Notes: generated by a model not told the origin, from the letters alone. DNA of 64,000 nt from Halalkalibacter krulwichiae (GCF_002109385.1 NZ_CP020814.1:3557501-3621500); one strand, 5' to 3'. Counted from the first letter of the stretch, positions 1 to 7,863 are shown. Translations and numbers: made by a program.

Positions 1-243
1 GCTCGAACTGTTTAACCTTAAAATTCACCATGTTATCCTCCATATTATGACAGTCTATCTACACGTCTTAGATAAGTCTATCAACAAGACTTTTGGCACA
101 CATTTGATTGTTTTATTTTAGCGGTTATCTATTTACTTGGTCAATTCATTGTCGGATGTTTGTTTGATCGCGAATATCTTTCTCCGCAAACAAAAAAAGC
201 GACACCTCTGTCGCTTCTGTATCATACTCTTTTTAAATTAGAA
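1..243. other. Host flank, no gene seen
   Basis: AT-rich host sequence downstream of the tRNA. Apart from the tRNA terminator I see no supported coding region. Confidence 0.6.
192..216 (-). terminator. Terminator of tRNA-Ala
   Basis: Eight-bp stem AAGCGACA/TGTCGCTT with a 4-nt loop, followed on the minus strand by seven T residues. It lies about 28 nt past the tRNA 3' end. Confidence 0.85.
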
Positions 244-316
244 TGGAGCATAGCGGGATCGAACCGCTGACCTCCACGCTGCCAGCGTGGCGCTCTCCCA
301 GCTGAGCTAATGCCCC
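244..316 (-). tRNA. tRNA-Ala (anticodon GGC)
   Basis: The minus strand folds as a cloverleaf: acceptor GGGGCAU/AUGCUCC, D-arm with AGCUCAGCUGGGAGAGC, anticodon stem CCACG/CGUGG with loop CUGGCAG (anticodon GGC), T-arm with GGUUCGAUCC, discriminator A. No CCA is encoded. It is the integration target. This complete copy is a hybrid: its 3' half is host DNA, while its 5' half (278-316) and upstream DNA came with the element, so its promoter is now element-derived. Confidence 0.97.
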
Positions 317-318
317 GT
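278..318. repeat. attL core (41-bp direct repeat)
   Basis: Identical to 23380-23420. It spans the tRNA-Ala from the anticodon loop to the 5' end plus two bases. The match breaks at 277 versus 23379 and at 319 versus 23421, which fixes its limits. Confidence 0.93.
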
Positions 319-330
319 GTTTAGATTCCG

Positions 331-370
331 ATAAGTCAGCGTTAAGTCCCGATACGTCAACGTTAAGTCA
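331..370. promoter_or_regulatory. Left arm-type integrase sites
   Basis: Four copies of TAAGTCA or close variants, all in one orientation, begin near 332, 343, 353 and 364, about one helical turn apart. A matching set lies on the other side of the core at 23300-23338. Paired arrays flanking the core are the usual layout of tyrosine-integrase arm sites; the function is inferred. Confidence 0.65.
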
Positions 371-396
371 TACGCCTGTCTATCGTTTATGTTCGA

Positions 397-426
397 ATTA
401 TAGCATATAGGCGTTCTACGCTGCAA
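397..426 (-). promoter_or_regulatory. Element promoter reading into tRNA-Ala
   Basis: On the minus strand TTGCAG (421-426), 18-bp spacer, TATAAT (397-402). It points across the left core into the tRNA. In the excised circle the same promoter would read across attP into the integrase gene. Expression is not shown. Confidence 0.6.
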
Positions 427-530
427 TAGTTTGGAGCGGTAAGCTGCGATAATAATAAATTTACAATTAGACGGGCAATCGTACGTAAAAGTGATTCTTA
501 TTGCGCGAGAGGTTTCGAGAGAAGCACGCA

Positions 531-560
531 TTAGCAAACGAACATACTTTCGTATATAAT
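531..560 (+). promoter_or_regulatory. Promoter with LexA-like box
   Basis: TATAAT at 555-560 with a weak -35 (TTAGCA, 531-536) precedes the 50-aa gene. CGAACATACTTTCG at 539-552 sits in the spacer and differs by one base from the Bacillus LexA pattern GAAC-N4-GTTC. Confidence 0.45.
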
Positions 561-590
561 AGTAAATAAAACGATAACGGAGCGTATATA

Positions 591-743
591 ATGGACGATC
601 TTATTTTGCGCAAAGTTAAGCAAATAGTTCAGAACGTGAATATAACAAAAGGGCGGAATCCAACGAAGGAAGAGTTAATGTTGTGGACCGGGCGGAGCGA
701 GAAGGATTTACGCGAAATTATGCGGAAACTTAAACAATCGTAA
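591..743 (+). CDS. Small 50-aa HTH-like protein
   Basis: ATG start preceded by GGAG in ACGGAGCG, stop at 743. The 50-residue product is basic; its second half (PTKEELMLWTGRSEKDLREI and following residues) reads as two short helices resembling a winged-helix or HTH unit. It overlaps the 3' end of the convergent 104-aa gene by 14 nt. The upstream promoter carries a LexA-like site, so it could be a damage-responsive or switch protein. No family is recognised and the function is unknown. Confidence 0.55.
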   Translation: MDDLILRKVKQIVQNVNITKGRNPTKEELMLWTGRSEKDLREIMRKLKQS

Positions 744-1044
744 CGCGTCTTACCCTCGGTAGATTCGGCAATGATTCACGGCACTCGTACAGTATCATTA
801 ATTCCGCTTCAGTGACGTCAATCATACGAAGAATTTTGCTGCGAATCGGGATAATGTCGTTTAACTTTTTCACAGTATCCTCGGTAATTACAAACGTTAT
901 TTTCGATGATATGTATAAGAGGTCGTCAAAAGACGGGCGACGTTTAGTATTAAATACGCATTCATATTCGTAAGCAATGAGCATTTCGCGGAGATGGTTT
1001 TCGATGTGGACTAGCGTTTCGTAAGCTTGGAGTTGGTGATCCAT
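730..1044 (-). CDS. Hypothetical protein, 104 aa
   Basis: ATG with SD AGAGGTG at about 7 nt. Mostly helical and acidic, with no signal peptide or membrane segment. The middle (SFDDLLYISSKITFVITEDTVKK) and C-terminus (LPNLPRVRRVTIV) match no family I know. Codon use is the CpG-rich style of the element backbone. It converges on the 50-aa gene with a 14-nt overlap. Confidence 0.6.
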   Translation of the reverse strand: MDHQLQAYETLVHIENHLREMLIAYEYECVFNTKRRPSFDDLLYISSKITFVITEDTVKKLNDIIPIRSKILRMIDVTEAELMILYECRESLPNLPRVRRVTIV

Positions 1045-1200
1045 GGGCGGGCACCTCTTTTTTACTTTTATATTAGTGGAAAACTTTAAGCAGAAAACAT
1101 CGTTTGTTACATTTTTTCACTAACTATTTCCTAAGACCATCTCTCCAAATGCACCGATACCCACATATAGTATCGAACAGACACGAACAACATCTATATA

Positions 1201-1229
1201 TTGTACTAACTTTAATTTCATGCTATAGT
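1201..1229 (+). promoter_or_regulatory. Promoter for the 167-aa cargo gene
   Basis: TTGTAC (1201-1206), 17-bp spacer, TATAGT (1224-1229), about 40 nt ahead of the GTG start at 1268. The gene thus has its own transcription signal. Confidence 0.55.
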
Positions 1230-1267
1230 TAATTTATATCAATCTATTTTATTGAGGTGAGATATGA

Positions 1268-1771
1268 GTGATTTATAACTTCCCAAAAACGGTGCCAGAA
1301 TTTCAACCTGTTAGACTAGACGTAACACAAATTGTCAGACAAGCCGTAATACAAATTGATAAATTACTTCGAGCTAGAATTCAAAAAATAGTTCAAGTTA
1401 CAACTGAAATAGGTAATCGCATGTGGGAGCCATCTCGCTTAATTACTGAAGGTTGGGCGGAATACCACAAAAATCAAACAATTATTACGGGTGCCCTCGA
1501 AGAAGCACTTAATGATTTTGAATATGAAAGTATTGAAGTGAAAAGTGAATATATAGAAGTGAATAGTACCGATCTAGTAGGAGGAAAAATTCGCAGTTTT
1601 TTCGATAAAGGCCGAACTTTACTTACTAAAGGTTCCACCTATTTATTTAAGAAAATATTCGAGAGCTTACTTGGTCACTTAGCTGTTTTGCCTATAGTTC
1701 AGTGGATTATTGAAAATGCCGGAGTATATATTAAGTTATTTTTGAGTTTTATATCTAAAAAGTTCGATTGA
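1268..1771 (+). CDS. Unknown cargo protein with C-terminal membrane segment, 167 aa
   Basis: GTG start placed about 7 nt after SD GAGGTGA; an ATG four bases upstream opens only a four-codon frame. Residues 1-115 are charged and partly helical. From about residue 118 (KGSTYLFKKIFESLLGHLAV onward) a hydrophobic stretch of about 35 residues could insert in the membrane. The gene is AT-rich and CpG-poor, unlike its neighbours, stands alone on the plus strand near attL and has its own promoter. This is the usual place and style of moron or defence cargo, but no family is recognised. Confidence 0.6.
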   Translation: MIYNFPKTVPEFQPVRLDVTQIVRQAVIQIDKLLRARIQKIVQVTTEIGNRMWEPSRLITEGWAEYHKNQTIITGALEEALNDFEYESIEVKSEYIEVNSTDLVGGKIRSFFDKGRTLLTKGSTYLFKKIFESLLGHLAVLPIVQWIIENAGVYIKLFLSFISKKFD

Positions 1772-1891
1772 TACTTCGCGGTTAAAACAAAGGCCCAGAC
1801 GGGCGTTGGAGAGAGTTGCGTTTCACCTCTTAGAATTAAGTAATCGGACATCGTTAGAAAAAAATAAGGAAGAGCCGAAGCCCCTCCGCTA

Positions 1892-3772
1892 TTAACGTAC
1901 CCCACTCATATATGACGCCTGTCTCATGCTTTGTCCCAGCATATTATCCATCGGATTAAATACTTTTCGCGCTACAGTCTCGCCATCTAAGTCGATTTGC
2001 AAATGAATCGGTCTCTCCGATTGACTTGCGGTCACTGGCTGCGGTTGAGTCTGCGTTATATAACGTTCTCTACGATTAGGTATCTCCGGAACTGAAGCGG
2101 TTGCCAATTGTTTAGATATGCCGCTAACATCCGGAATAGCATCCTCCATACCGATAGTAAAGCCTTCACCGGTCCAATTACCGTACTGCTCCATAAGCTT
2201 AGACGGTGACGCGATGCCGAGTAATTTCTTAATCGGAGCTGGAACGTTCTCATCGATGAAAGACGTTACTTTCCGCTTAAGTGTGCCACCCATTCCCGTT
2301 ATACCGTTAATTAAGCCTTGTACGATGTCGCGACCAATTTGATACAAGTCAATTCCCGCAAAGAACGCCTGTACTTCGCCCCAAATCTCGGAAATCGTAG
2401 TTTTCACGTTACCCATCTTCTCACGCACAGAACTAACCATATCCTCGAACTTCTCCTTTACGTTCGACCATATCTCGTCAAGAACTCGACCAAAGTGAGC
2501 TTTAATTTCGCTCCAAATCCTGCTGATCGCTCCTCGCGCCAATGTCATCTGTTTAGATACGGAATCTTTCATTCCTTGGAAGTCACCGCGAACTAACGCC
2601 TTCAAGAAGTCGAGCGTATTGGAGAACGTATCTTTCACGTATTTCCATACGATGCTGATGATATTTCTGATCGCTTCCATCGCGGATTCGATTACTTTAC
2701 CCATGAACGGAAACTTTTCGTTAATCCAGCCGATAATTTCGCCCCAATTCTTATAGACGACCCAGCCGATCGCAACGAAAGCGGCAACGGCTGCGATTCC
2801 TAATCCGATTGGGCCGGTTAATACAGTAAACGCAACGCCCGCTAACTTAACAGCCCCGATAAGCTTCCCGATAATCACTAACGCAGGACCGATTGCGGCT
2901 ACAATTCCGACAATCATTAGCGCGGTCTTTTGTCCTTCCGGACTTAGTGCGGCAAACCAATCAATAAGCTCCATCACCTTATCTCCAACAGACTGAAGTA
3001 TCGGTAATAAATGATCTTGGAATGCCGGAATCAGCACGTCTGTCAATATTGGAGCTACTTTCGCGCCAATCTCGTTAGCGAACGCCATAGCTTGCGTCTG
3101 AAGACGTACCATCGACTGCCTAAATTCGTTTGCCGCGTTTAAAGCATCTCCGTCCATCACTCCGCCTAATTCATGGGCTTCTCCGCGTAGGTCGTTAATT
3201 GCATCCTCACCCATTCCGAGAATCGGCGCCATATCTTTCCACGCCCCACCGAATATCTGCGAACCAAGAGCATTTCTTTCGAGTGGGTCTTCCATTCCGG
3301 CGAGTGATCCGATTAAGGAATCGATCATATCATCCGGAGTCATATTCGAAAGGTCTTCCGCAGAATAGCCTAATTTTTCGATAGCTTCGTACGCGGGTCC
3401 GCCTTCTTTTGCGATTTGAGGTAATCGTCTGACTAAACCTTCCGTTGCGTGCGTGACCGCTTCTGTTTCTACTCCGGCAATTTTCGCGACGTGCTGCCAC
3501 TCTTGGATAGAGTCCGTTGACATTCCGGTAATATCGCGTAAATCTAAGATTCTGTCAGCCGTGTTGCCGACTTTCGTAGCTAGTCCAAATGCGGCTACTC
3601 CTGCCGCTGCTATCGGACCAGAAACCCATTTCGTCATACCTCCACCGACGTCAGCTACTTTGTTTCCGAAATTTTCAGCTTTACTACTTAATGACTCTAC
3701 TTTACTGCTGAGGTCGTCAAGCGGCTTGCTGAAATTGTCTATCGCGCTTATCGCGAAAGATATATCTGACAT
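1892..3772 (-). CDS. Phage tail tape measure protein (TP901-like), 626 aa
   Basis: Sets tail length and threads the tube of siphophage tails. Visible features: N-terminal coiled coil (residues 15-45), a Gly/Ala hydrophobic segment near 50-70, a long hydrophobic block near 283-345, amphipathic helices with Trp-rich IWSEIKAHF / IWSNVKEKF / IWGEVQAFF repeats near 420-470, and the conserved C-terminal LGIASPSKLMEQYGNWTGEG motif. SD AAGGAG precedes the ATG. It is the last gene of a 41 aa - 105 aa - TMP unit. No tail tube, chaperone, distal tail or tail-fibre gene accompanies it, which is unusual. At 626 aa it is short for the family. Confidence 0.9.
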   Translation of the reverse strand: MSDISFAISAIDNFSKPLDDLSSKVESLSSKAENFGNKVADVGGGMTKWVSGPIAAAGVAAFGLATKVGNTADRILDLRDITGMSTDSIQEWQHVAKIAGVETEAVTHATEGLVRRLPQIAKEGGPAYEAIEKLGYSAEDLSNMTPDDMIDSLIGSLAGMEDPLERNALGSQIFGGAWKDMAPILGMGEDAINDLRGEAHELGGVMDGDALNAANEFRQSMVRLQTQAMAFANEIGAKVAPILTDVLIPAFQDHLLPILQSVGDKVMELIDWFAALSPEGQKTALMIVGIVAAIGPALVIIGKLIGAVKLAGVAFTVLTGPIGLGIAAVAAFVAIGWVVYKNWGEIIGWINEKFPFMGKVIESAMEAIRNIISIVWKYVKDTFSNTLDFLKALVRGDFQGMKDSVSKQMTLARGAISRIWSEIKAHFGRVLDEIWSNVKEKFEDMVSSVREKMGNVKTTISEIWGEVQAFFAGIDLYQIGRDIVQGLINGITGMGGTLKRKVTSFIDENVPAPIKKLLGIASPSKLMEQYGNWTGEGFTIGMEDAIPDVSGISKQLATASVPEIPNRRERYITQTQPQPVTASQSERPIHLQIDLDGETVARKVFNPMDNMLGQSMRQASYMSGVR

Positions 3773-3815
3773 TTTTAATCACTCCTTTTTAATCAAATAA
3801 AAAAAGCCCGAGCCA

Positions 3816-4133
3816 TTAGCCCGAAGCCTTTAAATGTTCTTTCATTACTTCATTACCTTCGCGAAAGAGTCGATAAATTCCATCTACGTCTAACTGATCA
3901 CGAGACTCAACTTGTTTATTTATCTCGTCAATCCCCGCAATAAAACTAAGCAACGCCTGCTTATATACGCGAGCATCCTTTTTCATTAGCCGTTTCTGCG
4001 CGTTCAGCAAATCACGCTCAATTAGTTGCTTGATTCGTGATAGTTCAGCCAGGAAAGATTCTTCGTCTAACTCACGTTTGATATAACTGTTAAACAACGG
4101 ATTGACCCGTCTAAGTTCTGCGCTTAAATCCAT
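3816..4133 (-). CDS. Hypothetical protein upstream of tape measure gene, 105 aa
   Basis: Strong SD GGAGGTG lies inside the end of the preceding 41-aa gene, and the ATG directly follows that gene's TAA. Entirely helical and charged, with a likely coiled coil over residues 20-90. Its place just before the tape measure gene is where siphophages carry tail assembly chaperones, but I see no sequence match and no frameshift extension. A weak GC-rich hairpin with a T-run (about 3800-3835) follows the gene. Confidence 0.65.
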   Translation of the reverse strand: MDLSAELRRVNPLFNSYIKRELDEESFLAELSRIKQLIERDLLNAQKRLMKKDARVYKQALLSFIAGIDEINKQVESRDQLDVDGIYRLFREGNEVMKEHLKASG

Positions 4134-4259
4134 TTATTCACCTCCTTTCGGCTTGCTGAATCTAATCACCGCGTAAGCTATTGCGCCGAATGATAATAGC
4201 GGCAACGTAACGCTCCAAATTAAAATTACTCCGATTGTTTCTAGCGTTTTAATTGTCAT
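4134..4259 (-). CDS. Small membrane protein, 41 aa
   Basis: ATG at 4259 in GGAGGCGATG; SD and start are close together, so the start is uncertain. One membrane helix covers about residues 8-33, followed by a basic tail ending KPKGGE. The end of the gene contains the SD for the next gene and its TAA abuts that gene's ATG, which implies translational coupling. Size and topology would fit a holin-like or tail-linked peptide, but there is no family evidence. Confidence 0.5.
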   Translation of the reverse strand: MTIKTLETIGVILIWSVTLPLLSFGAIAYAVIRFSKPKGGE

Positions 4260-4271
4260 CGCCTCCATAAA

Positions 4272-4300
4272 TTAAAAACAGCACCTTTGTGGTGCTGTTT
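4272..4300 (-). terminator. Terminator immediately ahead of the tail unit
   Basis: Ten-bp stem AAACAGCACC/GGTGCTGTTT, 5-nt loop, TTTTTAAT on the minus strand. It ends 12 nt before the start codon of the 41-aa gene, leaving no room for a promoter between. Confidence 0.8.
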
Positions 4301-4361
4301 GATTACCGTCATTCTTTACAGTTAATTTGATTTACATAATACATCTCACCTTTATTCGACG

Positions 4362-4392
4362 AAAATAAAAAAGACGCCATTAGAGCGTCTTT
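4362..4392 (-). terminator. Terminator of the DUF3467/membrane pair
   Basis: Eight-bp stem AAAGACGC/GCGTCTTT with a T-rich minus-strand tail, 36 nt past the stop of the 291-aa gene. Confidence 0.85.
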
Positions 4393-4427
4393 ATAGTACA
4401 AAAATAGAGGCGACAATTGTCCCTTAT

Positions 4428-5303
4428 TTACTTATTAAAGAAGTTAGTTAAACTTTGTGGTATCTTGGTTTTGTTAGCTCTAGCAACATACTTAGTTATT
4501 CGAATTACATATATACCAACAACCCATCCGATGACACCATAGTGAAAGTTAACTCCTATTGTCTGAAGTGCATTAGGGTCCGAAACCCAATATTTTAATG
4601 CATTATGACCTGCAAAAGCACCAATTATCGCCATGGTATTCGTAATAAACATAAATAATTTTGCGCTGAGTTTATGATCCTTTTCAGTTCCCTCTTTTAC
4701 ATTACCTGGCAGTATGGCAAGAAAAGCATCAATTATTACAAGAGCAAAATAAAAAATGAAACCGCCAATAATTTGCTCTATTGATATGCCTGAGTATGCC
4801 AGAAAACTCGTGAATGTACTCGCCATGACAAGTTTTAACAAAATATCTTCCTTAAAAGATGCAACAAACTCTTTATGAAATAAGAGTAACGGAGTAGGAA
4901 TGTAAACAGACATTTGTGTAGCACCTACCTTTGGTTTTAGGTTAGTACTAAGAGTATTCACCCACCGACTAATTTTATTCCAATTATTAGCCGGTAACGA
5001 AGGCTTTTCCACAGTTTCTTCAACTTTTGTTAAAGGAGTTTCCGCTTTATATCCAGTAGTTCCATCAACTGTCATACTTTGTTTAGGAAAAACTATAAGA
5101 TTCTTTGTTGTGACTTGACCATAAGAAAGATAGTAATAGGAACTATTTTCTCGAATTACCCCTTGAGGTTTATTAAATAATTCATTTGAAGTTGTTCCTT
5201 TTATAGTGGTGCTTTCAGTAAAGTTCTTCCTAATTTTTATATAACTTTGACCGCTGCCACTGTTTGCATTAAGTTCTAACTTAAGTCCTTCTGCAACACT
5301 CAT
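4428..5303 (-). CDS. Membrane protein with holin-like C-terminal half, 291 aa
   Basis: Start overlaps the stop of the DUF3467 gene (ATGA) with SD AGGAGC. Residues 1-125 are soluble and Ser/Thr/Asn-rich, of no known family. From about residue 148 come four hydrophobic segments (near 150-172, 176-196, 215-235, 250-270); the second, FYFALVIIDAFLAI, recalls phage_holin_4-type proteins. AT-rich and CpG-poor, unlike the flanking genes, and closed by its own terminator, so probably acquired with its partner. Holin, toxin or defence effector are all possible. Confidence 0.6.
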   Translation of the reverse strand: MSVAEGLKLELNANSGSGQSYIKIRKNFTESTTIKGTTSNELFNKPQGVIRENSSYYYLSYGQVTTKNLIVFPKQSMTVDGTTGYKAETPLTKVEETVEKPSLPANNWNKISRWVNTLSTNLKPKVGATQMSVYIPTPLLLFHKEFVASFKEDILLKLVMASTFTSFLAYSGISIEQIIGGFIFYFALVIIDAFLAILPGNVKEGTEKDHKLSAKLFMFITNTMAIIGAFAGHNALKYWVSDPNALQTIGVNFHYGVIGWVVGIYVIRITKYVARANKTKIPQSLTNFFNK

Positions 5304-5575
5304 TCTATCTTTGCTCCTATAAATACACCCTTCTCTTGTAATTCTCTTATCTTTCCCTCTGTAGGAGCTTCAGGTATTTTACCAAAAGCTTCTTCATAGC
5401 TCTTAATATGATCTAACAAAATTTTTGCAAACACTTTTGCGTGTTCTGGACTCATGAATACTTTCGCTCCGCCCTCTAACGATTTATCAGGATTCATAAT
5501 AGAGAAATCCATAACAATGTCGTAAAGCTGCATACTGATCTCAACATTATTAGCATAAATTGTTTTCTTTTCCAT
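5300..5575 (-). CDS. DUF3467 family protein, 91 aa
   Basis: The product carries the family pattern: YANNVEISMQLYDIVMDF near the start, then KVFMSPEHAKVFAKIL and a C-terminal Y-E-x-x-F-G-x-I-P. DUF3467 proteins are small, soluble and of unknown function. SD AAAGGGG precedes the ATG. It overlaps the next gene by 4 nt, so the two are likely co-translated. Low CpG marks the pair as a unit distinct from the backbone. Confidence 0.75.
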   Translation of the reverse strand: MEKKTIYANNVEISMQLYDIVMDFSIMNPDKSLEGGAKVFMSPEHAKVFAKILLDHIKSYEEAFGKIPEAPTEGKIRELQEKGVFIGAKIE

Positions 5576-5672
5576 TTAAAAACTACCCCTTTATAACTCT
5601 AACTATATATTATATTCTCCATAATATCACAAACCTCCTTCTTCTTTACATTTTAATCCATCTAATAATTAA

Positions 5673-6431
5673 TTATCTAACTCGTCCACGTTGCTTTAAC
5701 TCTCGATAAAACGACCTCGCTGCCGAAGTCACTGGCGTGTATATTCCACGTCGTTCTAACGCTTCTAAAATGCTCAGCTCTTGACTTGCTGCTTTCTGAC
5801 CACCTGTAGTCGAAGCGGCTTCTAGTTTCGAATGAATATCGTTTAAAGCACGCTGAACTCTCTGGCGGTCCATAACTTGCGGTTCAACCGATAACTTCTC
5901 GAGCATCGACGACTTAATTTGCATCCAGTTCGCAAGCATCTCGCGCGCAATAGTCGGATGTAAGTCGAGCGAATCAACGTAAGAGCCGACATCATTAAGT
6001 GATAGACGATCAATCTTCGCGATAGTAATGCCAGCCTCTTGACGGGCAACGTCCGCGGAAACTTCTTCGATTCCGGTTTGTTCCTTCGCCTTCTTAACTG
6101 CGGATTCTTTCAGCGCGCTTAAGCGGTAATTATACTCGTCCGATTGCTTAGTCATCGCCTCATGATAAGCGGCTTCTAACGCTTCGATCTTCTCTTGCTT
6201 ACCTTCCGGAGTAAGGCGGAAATCATCGTTAATCATTGATACTTCTAGCTCATGATCGGCAGTTATTACGTCCATTTTCGCAGTAACATCGTTAAGCGTG
6301 ACATAATCTACCTTGACCGCTTGCCCCGCGTTGACTAGAGAATCTGCAATGTGTTCGTCTTGAGGAAAGATAAAGCCTGGAGTTAATCCGTGGTCATTAT
6401 TAGAAGTTACATAAATAGTTAATTGTTTCAT
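5673..6431 (-). CDS. Hypothetical phage-type protein, 252 aa
   Basis: Of two in-frame ATGs, the second (6431) is spaced correctly from AAAGGAG; the first lies 2 nt from the SD and is rejected. Residues 1-60 look beta-rich, while 70-140 and 180-240 are helical and charged. It is the first of a leftward run of CpG-rich backbone genes with SDs and overlaps. Nothing shows a function. Confidence 0.6.
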   Translation of the reverse strand: MKQLTIYVTSNNDHGLTPGFIFPQDEHIADSLVNAGQAVKVDYVTLNDVTAKMDVITADHELEVSMINDDFRLTPEGKQEKIEALEAAYHEAMTKQSDEYNYRLSALKESAVKKAKEQTGIEEVSADVARQEAGITIAKIDRLSLNDVGSYVDSLDLHPTIAREMLANWMQIKSSMLEKLSVEPQVMDRQRVQRALNDIHSKLEAASTTGGQKAASQELSILEALERRGIYTPVTSAARSFYRELKQRGRVR

Positions 6432-6451
6432 TAATATCATTCTCCTTTTAA

Positions 6452-6841
6452 TTAGATAGTTTCGGTGACACTTGACTTACGTTTTTCTGCGTCCTCTAAC
6501 AAGTCGCAAGCATCTGAATTAAAGAACTTCTGAAGAAATTTAACTTCGAGCTCTTGTTCATTTGCATGCTTAAGTACAGCCTTCAATCGACTTGTTCGCG
6601 ACATAAGAGAAAGGACGGATCGAAACTTAATCGAATCAAATCCGCCAGGCATCTCGTCGATAAGCTTACACAACGCAAAACGGACACACGCATTTAATGA
6701 AGCGCCAGCCATTTCCGTTTCGTATAAACTTGCGATTTTAACCGTTGAATAGTTATTTTCATCGTTCAAGACTCGGTAATCTGCGCCAATGATAAGCGCT
6801 TCATCCGTTAGCTTTAGTTCGAAATCGCAGTAGACTCGCAT
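6452..6841 (-). CDS. Hypothetical protein, 129 aa
   Basis: ATG with SD AAGGAGG at 7 nt. The start lies 28 nt inside the upstream 134-aa gene. Alternating short strands (residues 1-45) are followed by helices; Cys at 5, 52, 58 and 112 form no metal motif. CpG-rich, same operon as its neighbours. Not recognised. Confidence 0.6.
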   Translation of the reverse strand: MRVYCDFELKLTDEALIIGADYRVLNDENNYSTVKIASLYETEMAGASLNACVRFALCKLIDEMPGGFDSIKFRSVLSLMSRTSRLKAVLKHANEQELEVKFLQKFFNSDACDLLEDAEKRKSSVTETI

Positions 6842-7218
6842 TCTTCAGCCTCCTTATTCGCTCGAGCCGTTTCCTTCGCCTTAAGTACAGGAATCACAGA
6901 AGCGACCGGCTTTCCGCGTACTAAACAAGTGACTCTATCGTCATATTGCCGGGCCGCACGTTCAGCTGCTTCTATTACGGCCATTTCCGCGGTATATTCC
7001 GAATCATGCCGAGTTGTCCATCGCTTTAACGCTATGATTTCACCTAGCTCCGTTTCTACTTCGAACGACAGAAGATAACCTGTGTCAATCGGTTTAATGC
7101 GGTGTTTAATGATAGCCACGCCGTTCACAAAGAATGGTCGGAATCCATCGCGTTCTAAGTAAGTACCGCTCGATCCGCCTAATGTGTGCTCCCTTACCGT
7201 ATAAACGCAATCAATCAT
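6814..7218 (-). CDS. Hypothetical protein, 134 aa
   Basis: Starts within the stop of the upstream 52-aa gene (TAATG) with GAGGAGG as SD, so it is translationally coupled. N-terminal half is beta-rich (MIDCVYTVREHTLGGSSGTY and following), with a helix rich in Ala and Arg near residues 80-95. No recognised domain. Confidence 0.6.
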   Translation of the reverse strand: MIDCVYTVREHTLGGSSGTYLERDGFRPFFVNGVAIIKHRIKPIDTGYLLSFEVETELGEIIALKRWTTRHDSEYTAEMAVIEAAERAARQYDDRVTCLVRGKPVASVIPVLKAKETARANKEAEECESTAISN

Positions 7219-7376
7219 TATCCAGCCTCCTCCGAATTTTTCAACTTATCGAATAGTTTGCTAGTCCAATCGCGACTATCTTTCTTACGTGCGAATTGTT
7301 TCTTCTTTAATTCTCGGTGCTGCTTGCTTTGAGGTAAGGCCGCGAAGCGTACTCGTCCAGAATTATTTCGTGCCAT
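7218..7376 (-). CDS. Small basic protein, 52 aa
   Basis: Perfect SD AGGAGGTG, ATG at 7376, TAA at 7218 overlapping the next start. The product is very basic (VRFAALPQSKQHRELKKKQF and following), with about 14 Lys/Arg in 52 residues, suggesting a nucleic-acid-binding peptide. No family is known. Position in a tightly coupled gene run supports that it is real. Confidence 0.6.
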   Translation of the reverse strand: MARNNSGRVRFAALPQSKQHRELKKKQFARKKDSRDWTSKLFDKLKNSEEAG

Positions 7377-7500
7377 CTTCATCACCTCCTTAATTGAGCA
7401 TTTAGACCACCAATAAGGTTAATACCTTACAAACATACTCGCCTATCTGAGACGCCTTAAATTCACGCAAATAAAGCACTCAGAATGGCTATTTACCGTT

Positions 7501-7863
7501 CTAAATGCTAAATTCGATACGTGATTTTTCGTTGTATTTCTTGCTATACTCTCGCTGCTTATCCCGACGAACATTTTCTCTGCATTTCGCGCAATATTTC
7601 TGACGGTTCGATTTCTTCTCGAATGGTTCGCGACAGCTTTCGCAATAGTCCGCGTTAGCGTCGGTACTACCGAGCGCATTCCAGTAGCGAGCCATAAGTG
7701 ATTCATCCGAGGGCAGCACGCAATTCTCGAAGTAAGAGCAACGGCCACCGCCTGCTTGAAAATGAACGCAAGTCATATCGCGCAGACATTCCGAGTCGGT
7801 GCCAGTGTTAAAAGTAGCGCAGTTAGTTCGGGCGTGTCGTTTTAAACCGTTAATGAGGCTCAA
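7501..7863 (-). CDS. Cysteine-rich VLP-type protein, 120 aa
   Basis: TTG start at 7863 overlaps the upstream stop (TTGA) with SD GGAGG. Residues 1-60 carry the Cys-rich VLP domain pattern: Cys at 15, 26, 32, 42, 48, including RCSYFENCVLP. Residues 74-95 add a zinc-ribbon-like YCESC...YCAKC, then a Lys/Arg-rich tail. Probably binds zinc and nucleic acid. It is known as a domain from Gram-positive phages and plasmids, and the exact role is unknown. Confidence 0.75.
   Translation of the reverse strand: MSLINGLKRHARTNCATFNTGTDSECLRDMTCVHFQAGGGRCSYFENCVLPSDESLMARYWNALGSTDANADYCESCREPFEKKSNRQKYCAKCRENVRRDKQREYSKKYNEKSRIEFSI

Noticed and set aside
1699..1905. Minus-strand frame of 68 codons between the TMP and the 167-aa gene
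   Set aside because: Overlaps both genes, lacks an SD and has no protein-like pattern.
3790..3840. Programmed frameshift tail chaperone before the tape measure gene
   Set aside because: No slippery run joins the 105-aa frame to a longer product, and a hairpin with a T-run follows its stop.
7443..7748. Minus-strand frame of 101 codons within the Cys-rich gene
   Set aside because: Shadow of the 7501-7863 gene, which has the Cys-rich VLP motif and a coupled start.
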